A stretch of 64,000 bases of DNA from Odobenus rosmarus divergens (taxonomy: Eukaryota > Chordata > Mammalia > Carnivora > Odobenidae): contig NW_004450466.1 in NCBI RefSeq assembly GCF_000321225.1, positions 318,185 through 382,184 on the forward strand. The letters are read 5' to 3'. Numbering within the stretch: position 1 is the first letter of the stretch; each line of letters begins with the position of its first letter. A model generated the notes under the pieces. That model did no database searches. It was given only the letters and a program-made list of their open reading frames with translations, and was not told the origin of the DNA. Positions 1 through 11,370 of this stretch are shown here, one piece after another. The position numbers and the translations under genes were made by a program.

Positions 1-510
1 CAGAATATGATCAAATATGATCAGGCTAGTGCATAGATCAGTGCCACACACTAGATTTTGGGTGTACTTTGGTCTGGGAGAAAAAAGTGCCTCCTAAAAT
101 TTTAAAGGAAGAAAGACATATATGTACAAAATAAGGGTTGATACAATGAAGGGATGGAAAGTAAATGTAAAGATGAAAATTATAAAAGATTTTATAAAAG
201 GAATTGATAAGTTGTTTGAAAAAAGAAAGAAGAAGATTTAAAAAATAAAAAAGGGAGAGAATGTGATCAGGCAGGAGACTAGAACAAAGCCATACACTAG
301 TGATTTAGGGTATATTTTGATCTGTTAGAAGAAACTGTATCTCAAAATTTTAAAGAGAGAACAACTTATATATATATATGCCAAAAATAAGGGTAACTAC
401 TATGAAGGGATAAAATGACTCTAAAAATGAAAAATAAAAAATGTTTTTTTAAAAAAGGGATTGATAAGATGTTGGTTGAAAAAGGGAAAAAGAAAAATTA
501 AAAAAAAAGT
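1..510. repeat. Two tandem ~246-bp units in the L1 5'UTR
   Basis: The tag TGATCAGGC occurs at 18 and again at 264. The following blocks match in order in both units: an ACACTAG block, a TTTGGTCTG/TTTGATCTG block, CTAAAATTTTAAA/CAAAATTTTAAAG, AAATAAGGGT, ATGAAGGGAT and GGAATTGATAAG/GGGATTGATAAG. The units are diverged. This looks like L1 5'UTR internal repetition. Confidence 0.7.
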
Positions 511-1618
511 TAAAAAAATTAACTTTGATGAACTAATGAATCATGGTAAAGAAAAGCCATGAATCCTATGTGCAGTATTCCCCAACGCTGGAGTTCTCCT
601 GTTCTCCTTGATCAGTAAACTTGGTCTTGGCTTGCTGGCTGTTCGTGCTGATCTTCTGGGGGAGGAGCCTATTGCCGTGGTTCTCCAATGTCTTTGCCCA
701 AGGCGAAATTGCCCCGCCCTTGTAGGTCCGGGCTAAGCAAGCTGCTCGGGTTTGCTCTCAGGAGCTTTTGTTCCCTGCAAGCTGTCGGCACAGCTCTGGA
801 ACCAGGGTGAAAATGGTGGCCTCCCAATCTCCACCCAGAGGAGCTGAGAACTCGGGGCCCCGCTCCTCAGTGCACCCGCAGAGAAACGCAGTCAATCACT
901 CCCGTCTCCCCGGTCTCCGGCCGCACTCCGTGCTCACCCGGCCTGTGACCGAGCGTTTCTATCTCTGGCACCCAACCCTGTGTGGAGTCTCCAAACCCAG
1001 CAGATCCTGCAGTGAGCTCCCGTCCCGCTCCTCCCCGGGGGAGGAAGGGGAGTCTCCCCGGCTCTGCCGCTTGTTGGGTCCCTGCCGGAGGAGCAGTGGC
1101 CCGACTGGGCTGCGGATCACGGTTTATGGCAACCCCAAGTGGAGAGCCCGCTCCTCGGCTCTGTCTCTGCAGCCGGTTTCCCCGCTCCGATACCTGGGAG
1201 CTCTGCCGCACTCAGGCACCCCCAGTCTTTCTGTGATCCCAAGGGTCCTGAGACCACACTGTCCCGGGAGGATTCCATCCCCCGCTTAGCCACTGGAGCG
1301 ACGTCCCTCAGCGGAGCCGACTTCTAAATGGTCCGATTTTGTGCTCCGCGGCTCTATCACTTGCCAGAAGCGGCCGACGGAGGCCCCCTCCCCCGCCGTC
1401 TATCCTCCCGAATATCGCCTCGGATTCACTTCTCCGCACGTCCTACCTTCCAGAAAGTGGTCGCTTCTCTGTTCAGAGAGTTGTTACTACTCTCATCTTC
1501 GATCTCCTGTTGAGTTCGTAGGTGTTCAGAATGGTTTGATCCCTATTCAGTTGAATTCCTGAGACCAGACGAAATCCAGGTCTCCTACTCCTCCGTCATC
1601 TTGCTCCGCCCCCTCTCC
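1..1618 (-). mobile_element. Carnivore L1 5'UTR, antisense; body continues left of window
   Basis: Read on the minus strand, this begins near 1618 with the L1-type start 'AAGATGACGGAGGAGTAGGA' and runs leftward through a GC-rich 5'UTR (about 680-1610) into an A/T-rich part (1-600). The GC-rich part is clearly homologous to 59600-60065, which leads directly into L1 ORF2 sequence, so I call this an L1 5'UTR rather than an LTR. ORF1 and ORF2 would lie beyond base 1. It sits in the RAB27A intron upstream of the exon at 5161. Several open frames inside the GC-rich part are on the antisense strand and look like by-products of GC content. Confidence 0.75.
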
Positions 1619-3146
1619 CTACATGTTCTTAATGGAGTAACCCTTTTATCATTATGAAATATCCTTCTTTGTCCCTAATAACAATTTTTGTCTTGAAGTT
1701 TATTTTTTCTAATATTAGTAACGCCACTCCAACTGTCTTTTAGTTACTGTTTGCATGGTATTTTTCTCCCATCCTTTTATTTACAACCTCTTTGTGTCTT
1801 TGAATCTAAAGCATGTCTCTTATAGACAGTACATAGTGGATCATGTTTTTAAATCCATTTTGCCAATCTCTGCCTTTAATTTGGAGTATTTAATTCATTT
1901 ATATTTAATTACTGATAAAGCATTTATGTTTGCCATTTTGCTACTTGTTTTGTATGTGTCTTATTTTTTGTTCCTCTTTTTTTATGACTACTTTTTTTTT
2001 TGTTATATTCTTTCTAGTATACCATTCTAATTTCCTTGTCATTATTTTTACTATATATTTGAGTTATTTTTTTAATAGTTCCCCTAGGGATTACAATTAT
2101 CATCTTAATTTTTAACAGGGTAGTTTGGATTAATACCAACTTAATTTCAGTACTATCATGAAACTCTGCTTCATTTCCTACTCCCTCCTTTGCACTGTTA
2201 TTGTCATACAAATTACATTTTGATATGCTTTGTGCCAATCAACAGATTTATGATTATTCATACAGTTGTGTTTTAATCAGATGGAAGAAAAGAATTTAAA
2301 AATACATTTATACTGTCTTTTATATTTACCTATGTAGTTATCTTTCTGTTTCTCTTTATTTTTTATGGATTTAACTTACTGCCCAGTGTCCTTTTATCTC
2401 AGCCTGAAGCACTGTCTTTATTATTCCTTATACAGCAAGTATGCTGGTGATGAATTTTCTGTTTTTGTTTATCTGCTGATGTCTTACTTTCTTTTTCAAT
2501 TTTAAACAGTAGCTGTGTTGGTTATAGAATTCTTGGTTGATAGTCTTCTTTCTTTCAGCACTTTATGTCATCCTACTGCCTTTTGGCCTTTATTGTTCTT
2601 TAATGACAAATCAGCTGTTAGTCTTACTGAGATCCCTTGTATGCGATGAATCACTTTTCACTTGCTGCTTTTAAGATTCTCTTTTTGTCTTTGGATTTTG
2701 ACAGTTTGATGATGTGTCTAGTCAATCTCTATTACTTTATTGGAGCTCACTGAGTTTCTTGAATGTGCAGATGAATGTTTTTCATCAAATTTTGGAGGCT
2801 TTTGTCTATTATTTCTGCAAAAATATTTTCTGCCTCTGTCTTCTTTTTATAGGATTGCCAGTATGCATATGTTGGTATGTTTGATGGTTCCATAGGTTTC
2901 TGAGACTCTGTTCATTTTTCTTTATTCTTTTTCCTTCTGTGCCATGGCCTGGATAACCTCAACTGACTTGTCTTCAAATTCAGTGGTTATTTCTTCTGCC
3001 AGTTCAAGTCTGCTATTGAAATCCTTTAGTGAATATTGCACTTCAGTTACTGTACTTTTTAACTCCAGAATTTCTTTTTACCTTTTATAATATCTATCTC
3101 CATTAACATTCTCTATTCAGTGAGGCATTATTCTTTTCTCTAATTC

Positions 3147-3335
3147 TTTAAAAAAATTTATTCATTTATTTGAGAGAGAGAACAAGAAACACAAGCAGGG
3201 GGAGCGGCTGAGGGAAAGGAAGAAGCAGGCTCCCCACTGATCAGGGAGCCTGATGTGGGGCTTGATCCCAGGACCCTAGGATGATGACCTGAGCCAAAGG
3301 CAGATGCTTAACCAACTGAGCCACCCAGGAGCCCC
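3147..3335 (-). mobile_element. Can-SINE
   Basis: The reverse complement of the tRNA-derived head ends at GGAGCCCC; the A-tail complement (AAATTTATTCATTTATTT) is on the left. It is nearly full length. Confidence 0.9.
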
Positions 3336-3415
3336 TATACTTTAATTCTTTAGACATGATTTCCTTTAGTTCTTTGAACATATTTATAATAGCTGATTTA
3401 AAGTCTTTGTCTACT

Positions 3416-3615
3416 GGAGCTCCTGGGTGGCTCAGTTGGTTGGGCGACTGCCTTTGGCTCAGGTCATGATCCCGAGTCCCGGGATCGAGTCCCACATCGG
3501 GCTCCCTGCTTAGCAGAGAGTCTGCTTCTCCCTCTGACCCTCCCCTTCTTGTGGTCTCTCTCTCTCTCATTCTCTCTCTCAAATAAATAAATAAAATCTT
3601 AAAAAAAAGAAAAAG
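3416..3615 (+). mobile_element. Can-SINE with perfect target-site duplication
   Basis: The head GGAGCTCCTGGGTGGCTCAG leads to a body, a CT-rich stretch and an AAATAAATAAATAAAATC tail. The 16-bp duplication AAAGTCTTTGTCTACT flanks it at 3400-3415 and 3616-3631, so both boundaries are exact and the insertion is fairly recent. Confidence 0.95.
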
Positions 3616-3796
3616 AAAGTCTTTGTCTACTAAGTCCTCTTCCTTAGGGATGGTTTCTGTTGATTTCCTCTCCCCCACTGTGTATGAGCCATACTTTCCT
3701 GTTTCTTTTTGTGTCTCCTAAACTTTGCTGAAAACTGGACATTTTAAATAATATAATCTGGCAACTGTAGAATTAGATTCCTCCCCTTTCCCAAGG

Positions 3797-3948
3797 AGGG
3801 GGAAGGGCAGAGGGAGAGAGAGAATCTCACGCAGACTCTGTGCTAAGCATGGAGCCTGACATGGGGCTCTGTCTCACAACCCTGAGATCATGACTGGAGC
3901 TAAAACCAAGAGTCAAATGCTTAACTGACTGAACCACGCAGGCACCCC
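3797..3948 (-). mobile_element. Can-SINE, tail-truncated, older subfamily
   Basis: It has an antisense body and head ending GGCACCCC, with the 'AAAACCAAGAGTCA' variant instead of the 'GAAGGCAGA' form seen in most copies here. The A-tail end is missing. Confidence 0.8.
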
Positions 3949-3999
3949 TGAGCAGACAGATTTCTTGAGCCAATAAGTCTGTCAGCTTTTTCTGACACT

Positions 4000-4044
4000 G
4001 TGTGTGTGTGTGTGTGTGCATGCATGCATGTGTGCACATGCATG
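4000..4044. repeat. (TG)n / (CATG)n microsatellite
   Basis: A run of about nine TG units passes into GCATGCATGCATG and then TGTGCACATGCATG. The TG/CATG alternation is a potential length polymorphism. Confidence 0.9.
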
Positions 4045-5160
4045 TCTGTTTTGGGACATGTGCCTAATGCTTCTGCAGACAGCTTACAACTCTGTCTTAA
4101 CCTTCACTTCCCGCTTGAGAAGAGCCTCGAAGTTAGCTAGAGATGAGATAATAGGGTCTTTTCAAGTCTTTCCCAGGCATATGTACAGTGCTATACATGA
4201 AACTGGCCTGGTACATTCCAAAGAACATTTTGGAGCTTTTCAAATCTCCCCGTGGACATCTCATTTCCTTTTTTTTTTTCCTTCAAGTTTTTTCGTTAGG
4301 CTTTTGTTAGCTCCAATTGGTATTGCTGCCTTTGGTAGCTGTGATGTTAAATAATTGCTGCTGATTGTTTTCAACAAATGCCCTAAGGGTAAGGTTATTA
4401 TCATAGAGCAAGCTCTGAGTATGGCAAAGTCAAGTCAAGGCCTGGGAATGGAGCTTTACAGGCAACTTTCAGACAGTACTCTGGAGATGAGACTTTGGGG
4501 AGCTTCAAACCTGTTTTGCCTCCACTCCCTTCACTGCCCAGTGAACTGATTGTTTTCACAGCTACTATAGTTGTGCATCTCTTGGTTTTCAAGGCCACTG
4601 ATGAGCTGGGAAGAGTGGGATGGGAATAGGATAAATTAAAACCGCAAAAAGTTTACTGTTTTTACTGATATTCAGCCATTTTTCTTGATTGGATGCGTCT
4701 TGGAACATTGCGAGTCTTTGTTAATTTTCAGAGTTTGGAAAAAGTGGATTTCGATATTTTTTTTTTTGCCAGTATTTCATTGCTTTTATGGAAGTAGAGA
4801 TCTTCAGAGGTCCTACCTATAAAATTGCTTTAGAGTACTTTTTAAAGATGGGATTGGGAAAAATACTAGTGACCTGAGGGAACTTTCAGGAAAGGTGAGC
4901 AGATTATTATTTTTATACAAATTATGTGTTATCTATATATTTCATAATATATTTATAAAAATATATAAGGTATATATGTTTTAATACAAATTATTATATT
5001 ATCCAAAGACAATTATTTGGAATAACATACAAATAGGGTTGTATTCCAGATGGGATTTTTTAGAAGTTTAGACGCTTATGGGAGCTTTACTGAATAGAAA
5101 AGTGAGAAGAGTTCATCAGTCTCAAAAGTTTTCTTTTTCTCTTTCATTTTGCTATTTTAG
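4045..5160. other. RAB27A intron sequence, no gene recognised
   Basis: This is AT-rich intronic DNA, with a strongly AT-biased stretch near 4900-5000. I looked here for the RAB27A exon that should encode residues 1-51 with the P-loop (GDSGVGKT) and did not find it. The final 25 bases form the pyrimidine-rich splice acceptor of the next exon. Confidence 0.6.
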
Positions 5161-5246
5161 GTGTACAGAGCCAATGGACCAGATGGAACCATTGGCAGAG
5201 GTCAGAGAATCCACCTGCAATTATGGGACACAGCAGGGCAGGAGAG
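5161..5246 (+). CDS. RAB27A: RAB27A coding exon (residues 52-80, partial codon at end)
   Basis: This exon encodes [15 protein letters not shown] followed by [13 protein letters not shown] and two bases of the next Arg codon. It starts in phase 0 after the acceptor TATTTTAG and ends at a GTATGAG donor. WDTAGQE is the G3/switch II motif, and the numbering puts Gln at 78, the residue whose change to Leu locks RAB27A in the GTP form. The [16 protein letters not shown] stretch separates RAB27A from RAB27B, whose insert here differs. RAB27A is a prenylated small GTPase that directs docking and secretion of melanosomes, lytic granules and other lysosome-related organelles through effectors such as melanophilin, Slp proteins and Munc13-4. 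Human loss causes Griscelli syndrome type 2. The upstream exon lies outside the window. Confidence 0.96.
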
Positions 5247-5485
5247 GTATGAGATCTTCAGTTATGTGTTCCTTACTGGAGGAAAGGGAACACCAGCTAT
5301 GCCCTTCACACAGTACCTGAGCAGGAAAAGGCCAGCTGATTAGTTGACTTGCATCTAGATAAGACATGCTGCTAAATTAGCAGGAAATTTATCAGTCTGA
5401 AATGATAATGGTGTCTGTTTCATACAAGGTCAAAGGAAAAATGAATCCTTTTCAAAATAGACTAGCTTACTTATGAAGTTTTTAC

Positions 5486-5578
5486 TTCTTCCTTCTTTTT
5501 CCTCCTCCTCCTCCTTGCTTTGTCTTTCCTCCTCCTTCTTCATTTTTCTTCTTGTTCTTGTTCTTCTTGTTCTTTAAG
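5486..5578. repeat. Low-complexity TTC/CCT pyrimidine tract
   Basis: This is an interrupted run of CTTCTTC, CCTCCTCCTCC and TTCTTCTTGTTCTTG units lying in a RAB27A intron. Confidence 0.8.
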
Positions 5579-5746
5579 ATTTATACACTTTTCTCCATTT
5601 ACTTTCGCTATTTACACAGCCACAAAGACAACTGCAGAATTACATGCATTATTCTTGCCTGATTATGGAAACCTCACAGAAAATCTGATTGGAATTAACT
5701 CATATGGTTAGAAGTTGCTTGATCAAAATAAGTCACGTGAAATCTT

Positions 5747-5934
5747 TTTTTTTTTTTAAGATTTTATTTATTTATTCATGAGAGACAGAGGGAGAGAGAG
5801 AGCGAGCGAGAAGCAGAGGGAGAGGCAGGCTCCCAAGGAGCAGGGAGCCTGATGCGGGACTCGATCCCAGAACCCTGGCATCATGACCTGAGCCGAAGGC
5901 AGACGCCCAACCATCTGAGCCACCCAGGCGCCCC
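5747..5934 (-). mobile_element. Can-SINE with TSD
   Basis: It is a full antisense element ending GGCGCCCC. The duplication AGTCACGTGAAATCTT (5731-5746) recurs as AGTCACATGAAATCTT (5935-5950) with one mismatch. Confidence 0.95.
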
Positions 5935-6026
5935 AGTCACATGAAATCTTGATATAAAATTCCTTTTAGTTATAGCTGCTGTTTTCTCTCACAGTTTCTT
6001 TGGAGTATTCTGTTTGGTTTTTATTT

Positions 6027-6221
6027 TTTAAAAGATTTACTTATTTGAGAGAGAGCAAGCCAGGGTGAGGGAGGGGCAGAGGGAGAGGGAGAGAAAAACT
6101 TTAGCAAACTCCCCACTGAGTGTGGAGGCTGACTCGGGGTTCAGTCTCACGATCCTGAGATCATGACCTGAGCGAAAACCAAGAGTCAGACGCTTAATCG
6201 ACTGAGCCACCCAGGCGCCCC
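6027..6221 (-). mobile_element. Can-SINE, older subfamily
   Basis: The antisense element ends GGCGCCCC and carries the AAAACCAAGAGTCAGACG variant. An imperfect duplication around TATTCTGTTT / GTGTTCTGTTT flanks it. Confidence 0.9.
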
Positions 6222-6394
6222 TGAAGTGTTCTGTTTTTTAACTTTTTATTATGAAAATCTTGAAATATATACTACAGAGGATAGTATAATAAAATCATGT
6301 ACATATTTCCCAGTTTCAGTAGTCATCAATTTGTAGCCTATCTTATTTCATGTATACCTCTATCCCTTCTTACCCCCTCCCCCAAATTATTTTA

Positions 6395-6517
6395 TTTTTA
6401 TTTATTTTTTAAAGATTTTGATTTATTTATTTCACAGAGACACAGCGAGAGAGGGAACACAAGCAGGGGGAGTGGGAGAGGGAGAAGCAGGCTCCCTGTA
6501 GAACAGGGAGCCCAAAA
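6395..6517 (-). mobile_element. 5'-truncated Can-SINE with TSD
   Basis: Only the tail half is present; it lacks the tRNA-like head. The 15-bp duplication CCCCAAATTATTTTA flanks it at 6380-6394 and 6518-6532, so the truncation happened at insertion rather than by later deletion. Confidence 0.9.
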
Positions 6518-6532
6518 CCCCAAATTATTTTA

Positions 6533-7157
6533 AAGCAAACTCCATTTATCAGATATTTTCATTTATAATTACGTTGGTATGTATTCCTAAAGGGTAAGGA
6601 CTCTTCTTGTAAAAACACTGATTAGAAATATTTGAGAAAACTTAAAAAACAGATTAGATGACAAGTTCATACCAGTATTTTCTTCCCTGGAATCTATGCC
6701 TGTCAGTTGCAGACTTTACATAAAAACAAAATAAAGTGGAAACTGACCTTTAGAGGGAGAGAGAGGGGAGACAGCAGGATAAAGCCTTGGAAGAGAGAGT
6801 ACCAAGGAAGGATAAGACTAAGTCCATACTACTCCCATCTTAAAGCCAAAGAAATGGTTATCAGAGTTATGAGACCTCTTCAGAGACTAAAATTAAAAGG
6901 TCATGGACCCCATTGTAACAGCAAGTCAAGCTGAACTTTCTAGGGACAAAGAAAACATACACAGCAAGAACCATTGCTTTGGGCCTAATTAAGTAAATTC
7001 TTGACTGAGACTAAGGGATCATGAGCTAGTTCTTGTGATCCCTGTCCAGCAGTCTGATTTTTCAAATCACATGGTCCATTAACATATAAACTTATGTAAG
7101 TGATAAATAAGCGTCTTATATACTTTTGGAATATCATCATCCAATTTGTTTTTTTTA
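6533..7157. other. RAB27A intron, nothing recognised
   Basis: I see no gene or repeat I can name. Short open frames here have no splice context or family resemblance. Confidence 0.5.
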
Positions 7158-7385
7158 ATTTTTAAAAATTTACAGAGATTGTTTTTATTTTATTTATTTT
7201 TATTCCGGTATAATTAACGTACAGTGTTATATTAGTCTCAGGTGTACAGTAGAGTGACTCCACAGCTCCATACATTTCTCAGTGCTCATCATAAGTGTAC
7301 TCTTAATCCCCTTTATATATTTCGCCCTTCCCCACCCCCCACCTCCCTTCTGGTAGCCATCAGTTTGTTCTCTGTAAGATTGAAT
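7158..7385 (-). mobile_element. L1 3'-end fragment, antisense
   Basis: TATAATTAACGTACAGTGTT, then TAGTCTCAGGTGTACAG and CAGTGCTCATCATAAGTG are the complement of a mammalian L1 3'UTR. The end is followed by unique intron sequence. Confidence 0.7.
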
Positions 7386-7645
7386 TCCAAATATAACTTG
7401 ATAATTGTTGGTGTTTTATAAGGTCTCAGTATATTTTCAGGTATTCTTTGTGGCTCTAGATATCTATTTGATAGCATAATTTCCTAAATCTTATGTAATT
7501 AAGAGATACAATATGCGTATATAATGTGAAGTTATTAGAAACAATGGCACATTATTAAATAATTTGTTATTGATGAATTATTGGAAGAGGCCGAGGGCAC
7601 TATTGGTAGTTTTATATTTCAGGAGTGGGGCCATGATTTAGGTGA

Positions 7646-7828
<183 letters not shown>

Positions 7829-7949
7829 TGAAATTCTACTTCTGTTTAAGTTGTTTTGGAGGAGCTCCTAGTACTATTAAAAATGCTGTTAAAAGGAGCA
7901 AGGTTTTACTTTGGGGGCAAAGATTACTGAAATAGTCTGCTTTTCCTAG

Positions 7950-8110
7950 TAATACTAACTTTGGTTTGTTGGGTACTTCTTATCCTGTAGGCACGTGGCA
8001 GCACTTTACGTGTGGAAAACAGAGGATGCTCTTATCCCCATTTTATAGATAAGGAAACAGAAGCCCAGAAAAGTTAAATCTCTAAGTATCTGTTTGCCTA
8101 TTGTATGCTA
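7950..8110 (-). repeat. MIR-like SINE fragment
   Basis: The stretch CCCCATTTTATAGATAAGGA followed by AACAGAAGCCCAGAAAAGTT is the antisense core of MIR (GATGAGGAAACTGAGGC type). It is diverged. Confidence 0.6.
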
Positions 8111-8639
8111 TCAGGATTCATATCATCCAGGGTTTAATACATCTATTATATAGACATAAATATCTTTTGAAGACTTAGTAGATCATACCCCTGGCTCCAT
8201 GTCTCTTCTGTACTCAGAGCTTCCTTTTCTCCTTTTAAGGCCAGAGCAGTTGCCAGAAGGATCCCATCATGGAAGATTCTAAAATTACACTGGCAAAAGT
8301 GGTCCCCAACACTATACATGCACACACACACCCTCATCTTGGCTCTTTGGAGAGATCTTAATCTCTTAAATGGTTGGTTAGCAGCCACTTAAAATCCTGC
8401 CACTTCATCAAATGACAATTTGCAAAAGTACACATTTCTCTATTAGTTGTATTAGTGCAAACCTAGAGAATCTATTGGGGAAGGCTGTGATGTTAAATTC
8501 TTAACATCCAAATCCTTAAAATGAAAATACTTATTAAAAATACCTACTATTTAAAAATAACTTGGTGTTTTGGTATTACGAAGGGGTCATTGGCTGTGGT
8601 TTTGATAGTAGAAAACCTTATTTTTAAGGAGTTTTTAAA

Positions 8640-8790
8640 TAAGTAATTTATATGGTGCATCGTGATTTTTCAAAGCATTTTCACATACTTTGTAGTTGAT
8701 CCTCACAAGCACCCTGGGTGCAGATTCAGACAGGTGGTGTGTCTTTATTTTAGGATGAGGACTCTGGGCCTTGAAGAGTAGTCCTGTCCT
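8640..8790 (-). repeat. MIR-like fragment
   Basis: AAAGCATTTTCACATACTTT followed by GATCCTCACAAGCACCCTGG and a TTTTAGGATGAGGACTC block match the antisense MIR layout. Confidence 0.55.
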
Positions 8791-10460
8791 TCTTGGAGGA
8801 CATGGAGTTTGGCTTTCTGTTCAGTAGCCTTTTATGCTCTTTCTTAACTAAGTTGATCATTATGGGCTGAAGAGCTATTTAATACTTTAAGTATAGGTTC
8901 CTCAAATTTAGTTATGCTCACTGGGCTTCACTTTGTTAAATGCCTGTGTTGCACACCTCATTATTTCGATTAAAGCTGAATGATAGTGGCTATTTCTAGT
9001 GCTTTATCCTCAGCCCTTGCTCATCATCCTCTTCTTTGTATCATTGTAACAAGTTCTGAGGCTTTAAGTCAAACACTGTAAGACTCTTATTAGAGATGTG
9101 CTCATAGAATCTCAGCATTGAGAGATCATCAACCCACCTGTTTTCACAGATAGAAATGGAAACTCTGAGACAGATAAATCTTGCCTTCCCATCAAATGGA
9201 AACTCTGAGACAGATAAACTTTTTAGCTGATTAGATAAATAACAAAATTATGTGAAATTATATGTAATGTATGCATTTTATTTTGTTATCCTTATAGTGT
9301 AAAAGAATTCTTATCGTGCAATTAGGTAGAGAAAATTTATGCATTTTGCAGATTTCATATCTTCAATGGAAAGTATTCTCCCCCAACCCGCCTTTAAAAA
9401 AAAAAAAAAAAAGTTAGTGTTCAGTATCAGAGATAATAATATCAAATCTTAATTAAGAATAACAATTGTCTATACATTTTATTTTTCCTCTGCTTATTAG
9501 CATTTTGAATATTACAGGGATTATTCATTTCTTCTTTTTTTGTGGAAACAAAGGCACTGTCGCCTCTTAAACAAGTAGCTGACTCCTGGGCCCTGACTGG
9601 CCTGGGGGAGAGGAGAGCAGGTCTGCACCTTCCTTTTAGCTTCTCCAGAGCTGCCCTGGCAGTCAGTTCTCTCTTGACTCCAAAGCTCTCCATGCCCCTT
9701 GGGAAGGTGATACATGCAAGTTCAAAGGTGAGCCCTGCTGAATTCAGAAGACGGAACAGAGAGCTGAGTCTTCTCTGCCTAAATCTGATATCTGAAAGGA
9801 ATCAGGTAGTGTTGTATTTACTTATCTGTCTTCCTAGAGCTCAGAGAATGGACAAGTCATGCCCATAGTTATTCCTCGAGTGGCAGCCTGTTTTGTAAAG
9901 AAACTTTAAAGTAGCCTGAATTTCTAAACATTGTTTCTGTAGCCTCACATGAGTGGTATAAAAGCACAACAGGTATATATTTTACACGTTTTTGCCTGTA
10001 TGTTTTTATTCCTATTATTCTGCCTGTCTGAAGAGCAGTCCCCACACCCACTCCCTCCACACCCACCCCCTTTTTAAAACTGGGTAGAGTTCTACTTATT
10101 CTTTAAAATCTGGCAAATTATGGGCTCCATGAAATTTTCTGTAACTGTTGTTGGATTAAATGTTTTCCTTCCTCGTAACTGCTATTATATTTTGTACTAC
10201 CTATAGGATTTTTAGCACATACCACCCTGGGTTGTAGTAGTTATTTATGTATGTGTCTTTTTCTTAGTGAGATTTTTTTAAAGAATTGGTTAATTTACTT
10301 TTTAAATAAGTAATTCAGTCTTTGTAGAAAAATTAGGAAGGAAGAAATAAAAGGAAAAATCACCAATAATCACACTTCCCGGAGTCTCCAAAATAAATAC
10401 TAGTAAACGTCATTAATGGTAATATTTACATAGCACTTCTAAATACTTTAACATATTAAT
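8791..10460. other. RAB27A intron, no gene; one 40-bp-spaced direct repeat
   Basis: A 25-bp block beginning AAATGGAAACTCTGAGACAG occurs at 9154-9178 and again at 9194-9218. The rest is unique-looking intron with a poly-A run near 9395-9412 and a short GC-richer part near 9540-9780 whose open frames on both strands have no recognisable family. Confidence 0.5.
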
Positions 10461-10461
10461 T

Positions 10462-10655
10462 TGGTGGTTCTCAAGTAGGAGTGTGCATCTGGATCACCCA
10501 GGGAGCTTGTTAAAACACAGATTCTGGGCTCCATATCCAGCATTCCTGATTCAGTAGATCTGGGGTGGAACCTGAGATTTTGCATTTCTAACAAGTTCCC
10601 TGGTGAGGGTAAGGCCCGTGGACCTTACCTGGAGAATCACTGAATTAACTCACTT
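10462..10655 (+). mobile_element. MER5A-like hAT DNA transposon remnant
   Basis: GGTGGTTCTCAAGTAGGAGT, then GATCACCCAGGGAGCTTG, TTAAAACACAGATTCTGGGC, GATCTGGGGTGGAACCTGAG and TTGCATTTCTAACAAGTTCC follow the MER5A order. The terminal CTGGAGAATCACTGA corresponds to the other inverted end. Confidence 0.85.
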
Positions 10656-10790
10656 AATCCACACCTTAACCCTGTGAAGTAAGTACCCTCATTATTAACA
10701 TTTACAGATGGGGAAACAACTTTCTCAGGGCCACACAGCTAGTAAACAGCAGAGCCAGGGTTCGGTCTTGGACACAGTTGGTTCTGAGTT
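10656..10790 (-). repeat. MIR
   Basis: Antisense MIR: CCTGTGAAGTAAGTACCCTC, ATTTACAGATGGGGAAAC, GGCCACACAGCTAGTAAACA and GCAGAGCCAGGGTTCG in order. Confidence 0.8.
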
Positions 10791-11370
10791 CATGCTCATA
10801 ATCATGACACTGGACATATATGGGGTTAATAGAGCACAGAGCCACTCTGGAGACCAGAAAGGTTTCACTGTAGAGGTAACTGTAACTGAGAGGCAAGTCT
10901 TAAAAGAAGGGGTGGGGATTCCTGGAAGGAAGGTTGTCGTTGGGTATTCAAGCACATGGGGACAGCATGTGTACCAGCCTGGAGAAAAGAAAGCACATGG
11001 CAGTTATTGGAAACCTACACAGTTTGGTTTTGCCATTGCAGGCCTTGTTCCCCGGTTGTCCCTTGAGGGCAAAGGTCAGGGTCCTGAAATTCTGCACCAA
11101 GTATCTGGCCTATGTTAATAATCAGTGAATGCTTGCTGATTAGATTTTCTCTTGATAAGATATAATGAACATGACTTTGTAATGAGGAACTAAAATGTCA
11201 ACAGTTTTTTGGTTAACCATGATAAAAATAAATTAGGCCATACCAACTTTGAGCTATGTCTTATTGTGAAAGTTTGGGCTGCTTTAATTTTATTATGGGG
11301 TGTGATGAATACTTCTTTGGGAGGTTAAACTATTTAACTTAGTGAAGCTCTTTCTGTTTAATTGCTGTTT
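10791..11370. other. RAB27A intron, nothing recognised
   Basis: I see no gene or nameable repeat. Open frames are short and lack homology I can recognise. Confidence 0.5.

Larger units (their letters stand above)
1619..3796 (-). mobile_element. Old L1 fragment, antisense (early ORF2 through ORF1), split by SINEs
   Basis: The plus strand carries the T-rich complement of an ancient L1. Around 1640-1960 it matches the antisense of the ORF2 endonuclease region (for example CCCTTTTATCATTATG and CTCTTATAGACAG). Around 2500-3100 it matches the antisense of the region upstream of ORF2 (CTTTCAGCACTTTATGTC, ATCAAATTTTGGAGG). All frames are broken. The younger L1 at 1-1618 abuts its left side and SINEs interrupt it at 3147-3335 and 3416-3615. 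Confidence 0.6.

Noticed and set aside
768..1289. 173-codon open frame plus overlapping frames in both strands
   Set aside because: It lies in the GC-rich L1 5'UTR, where few stops are expected; overlapping long frames on both strands and low-complexity Ser/Pro/Arg composition argue against a gene.
1..1618. Interpretation of this block as a retroviral LTR
   Set aside because: No TG...CA ends or TATA/poly-A arrangement. The homologous block at 59600 leads straight into L1 ORF2 between L1-type target duplications.
1..5160. Missing first coding exon of RAB27A (residues 1-51)
   Set aside because: I searched for sequence encoding the P-loop and the TTVGIDFREKR segment and saw none. It should lie left of the window, so I do not call the gene truncated.
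5161..5343. Open frame running through the exon into the intron
   Set aside because: The reading continues past the GTATGAG donor only by chance; the RAB27A product requires splicing to 7669.
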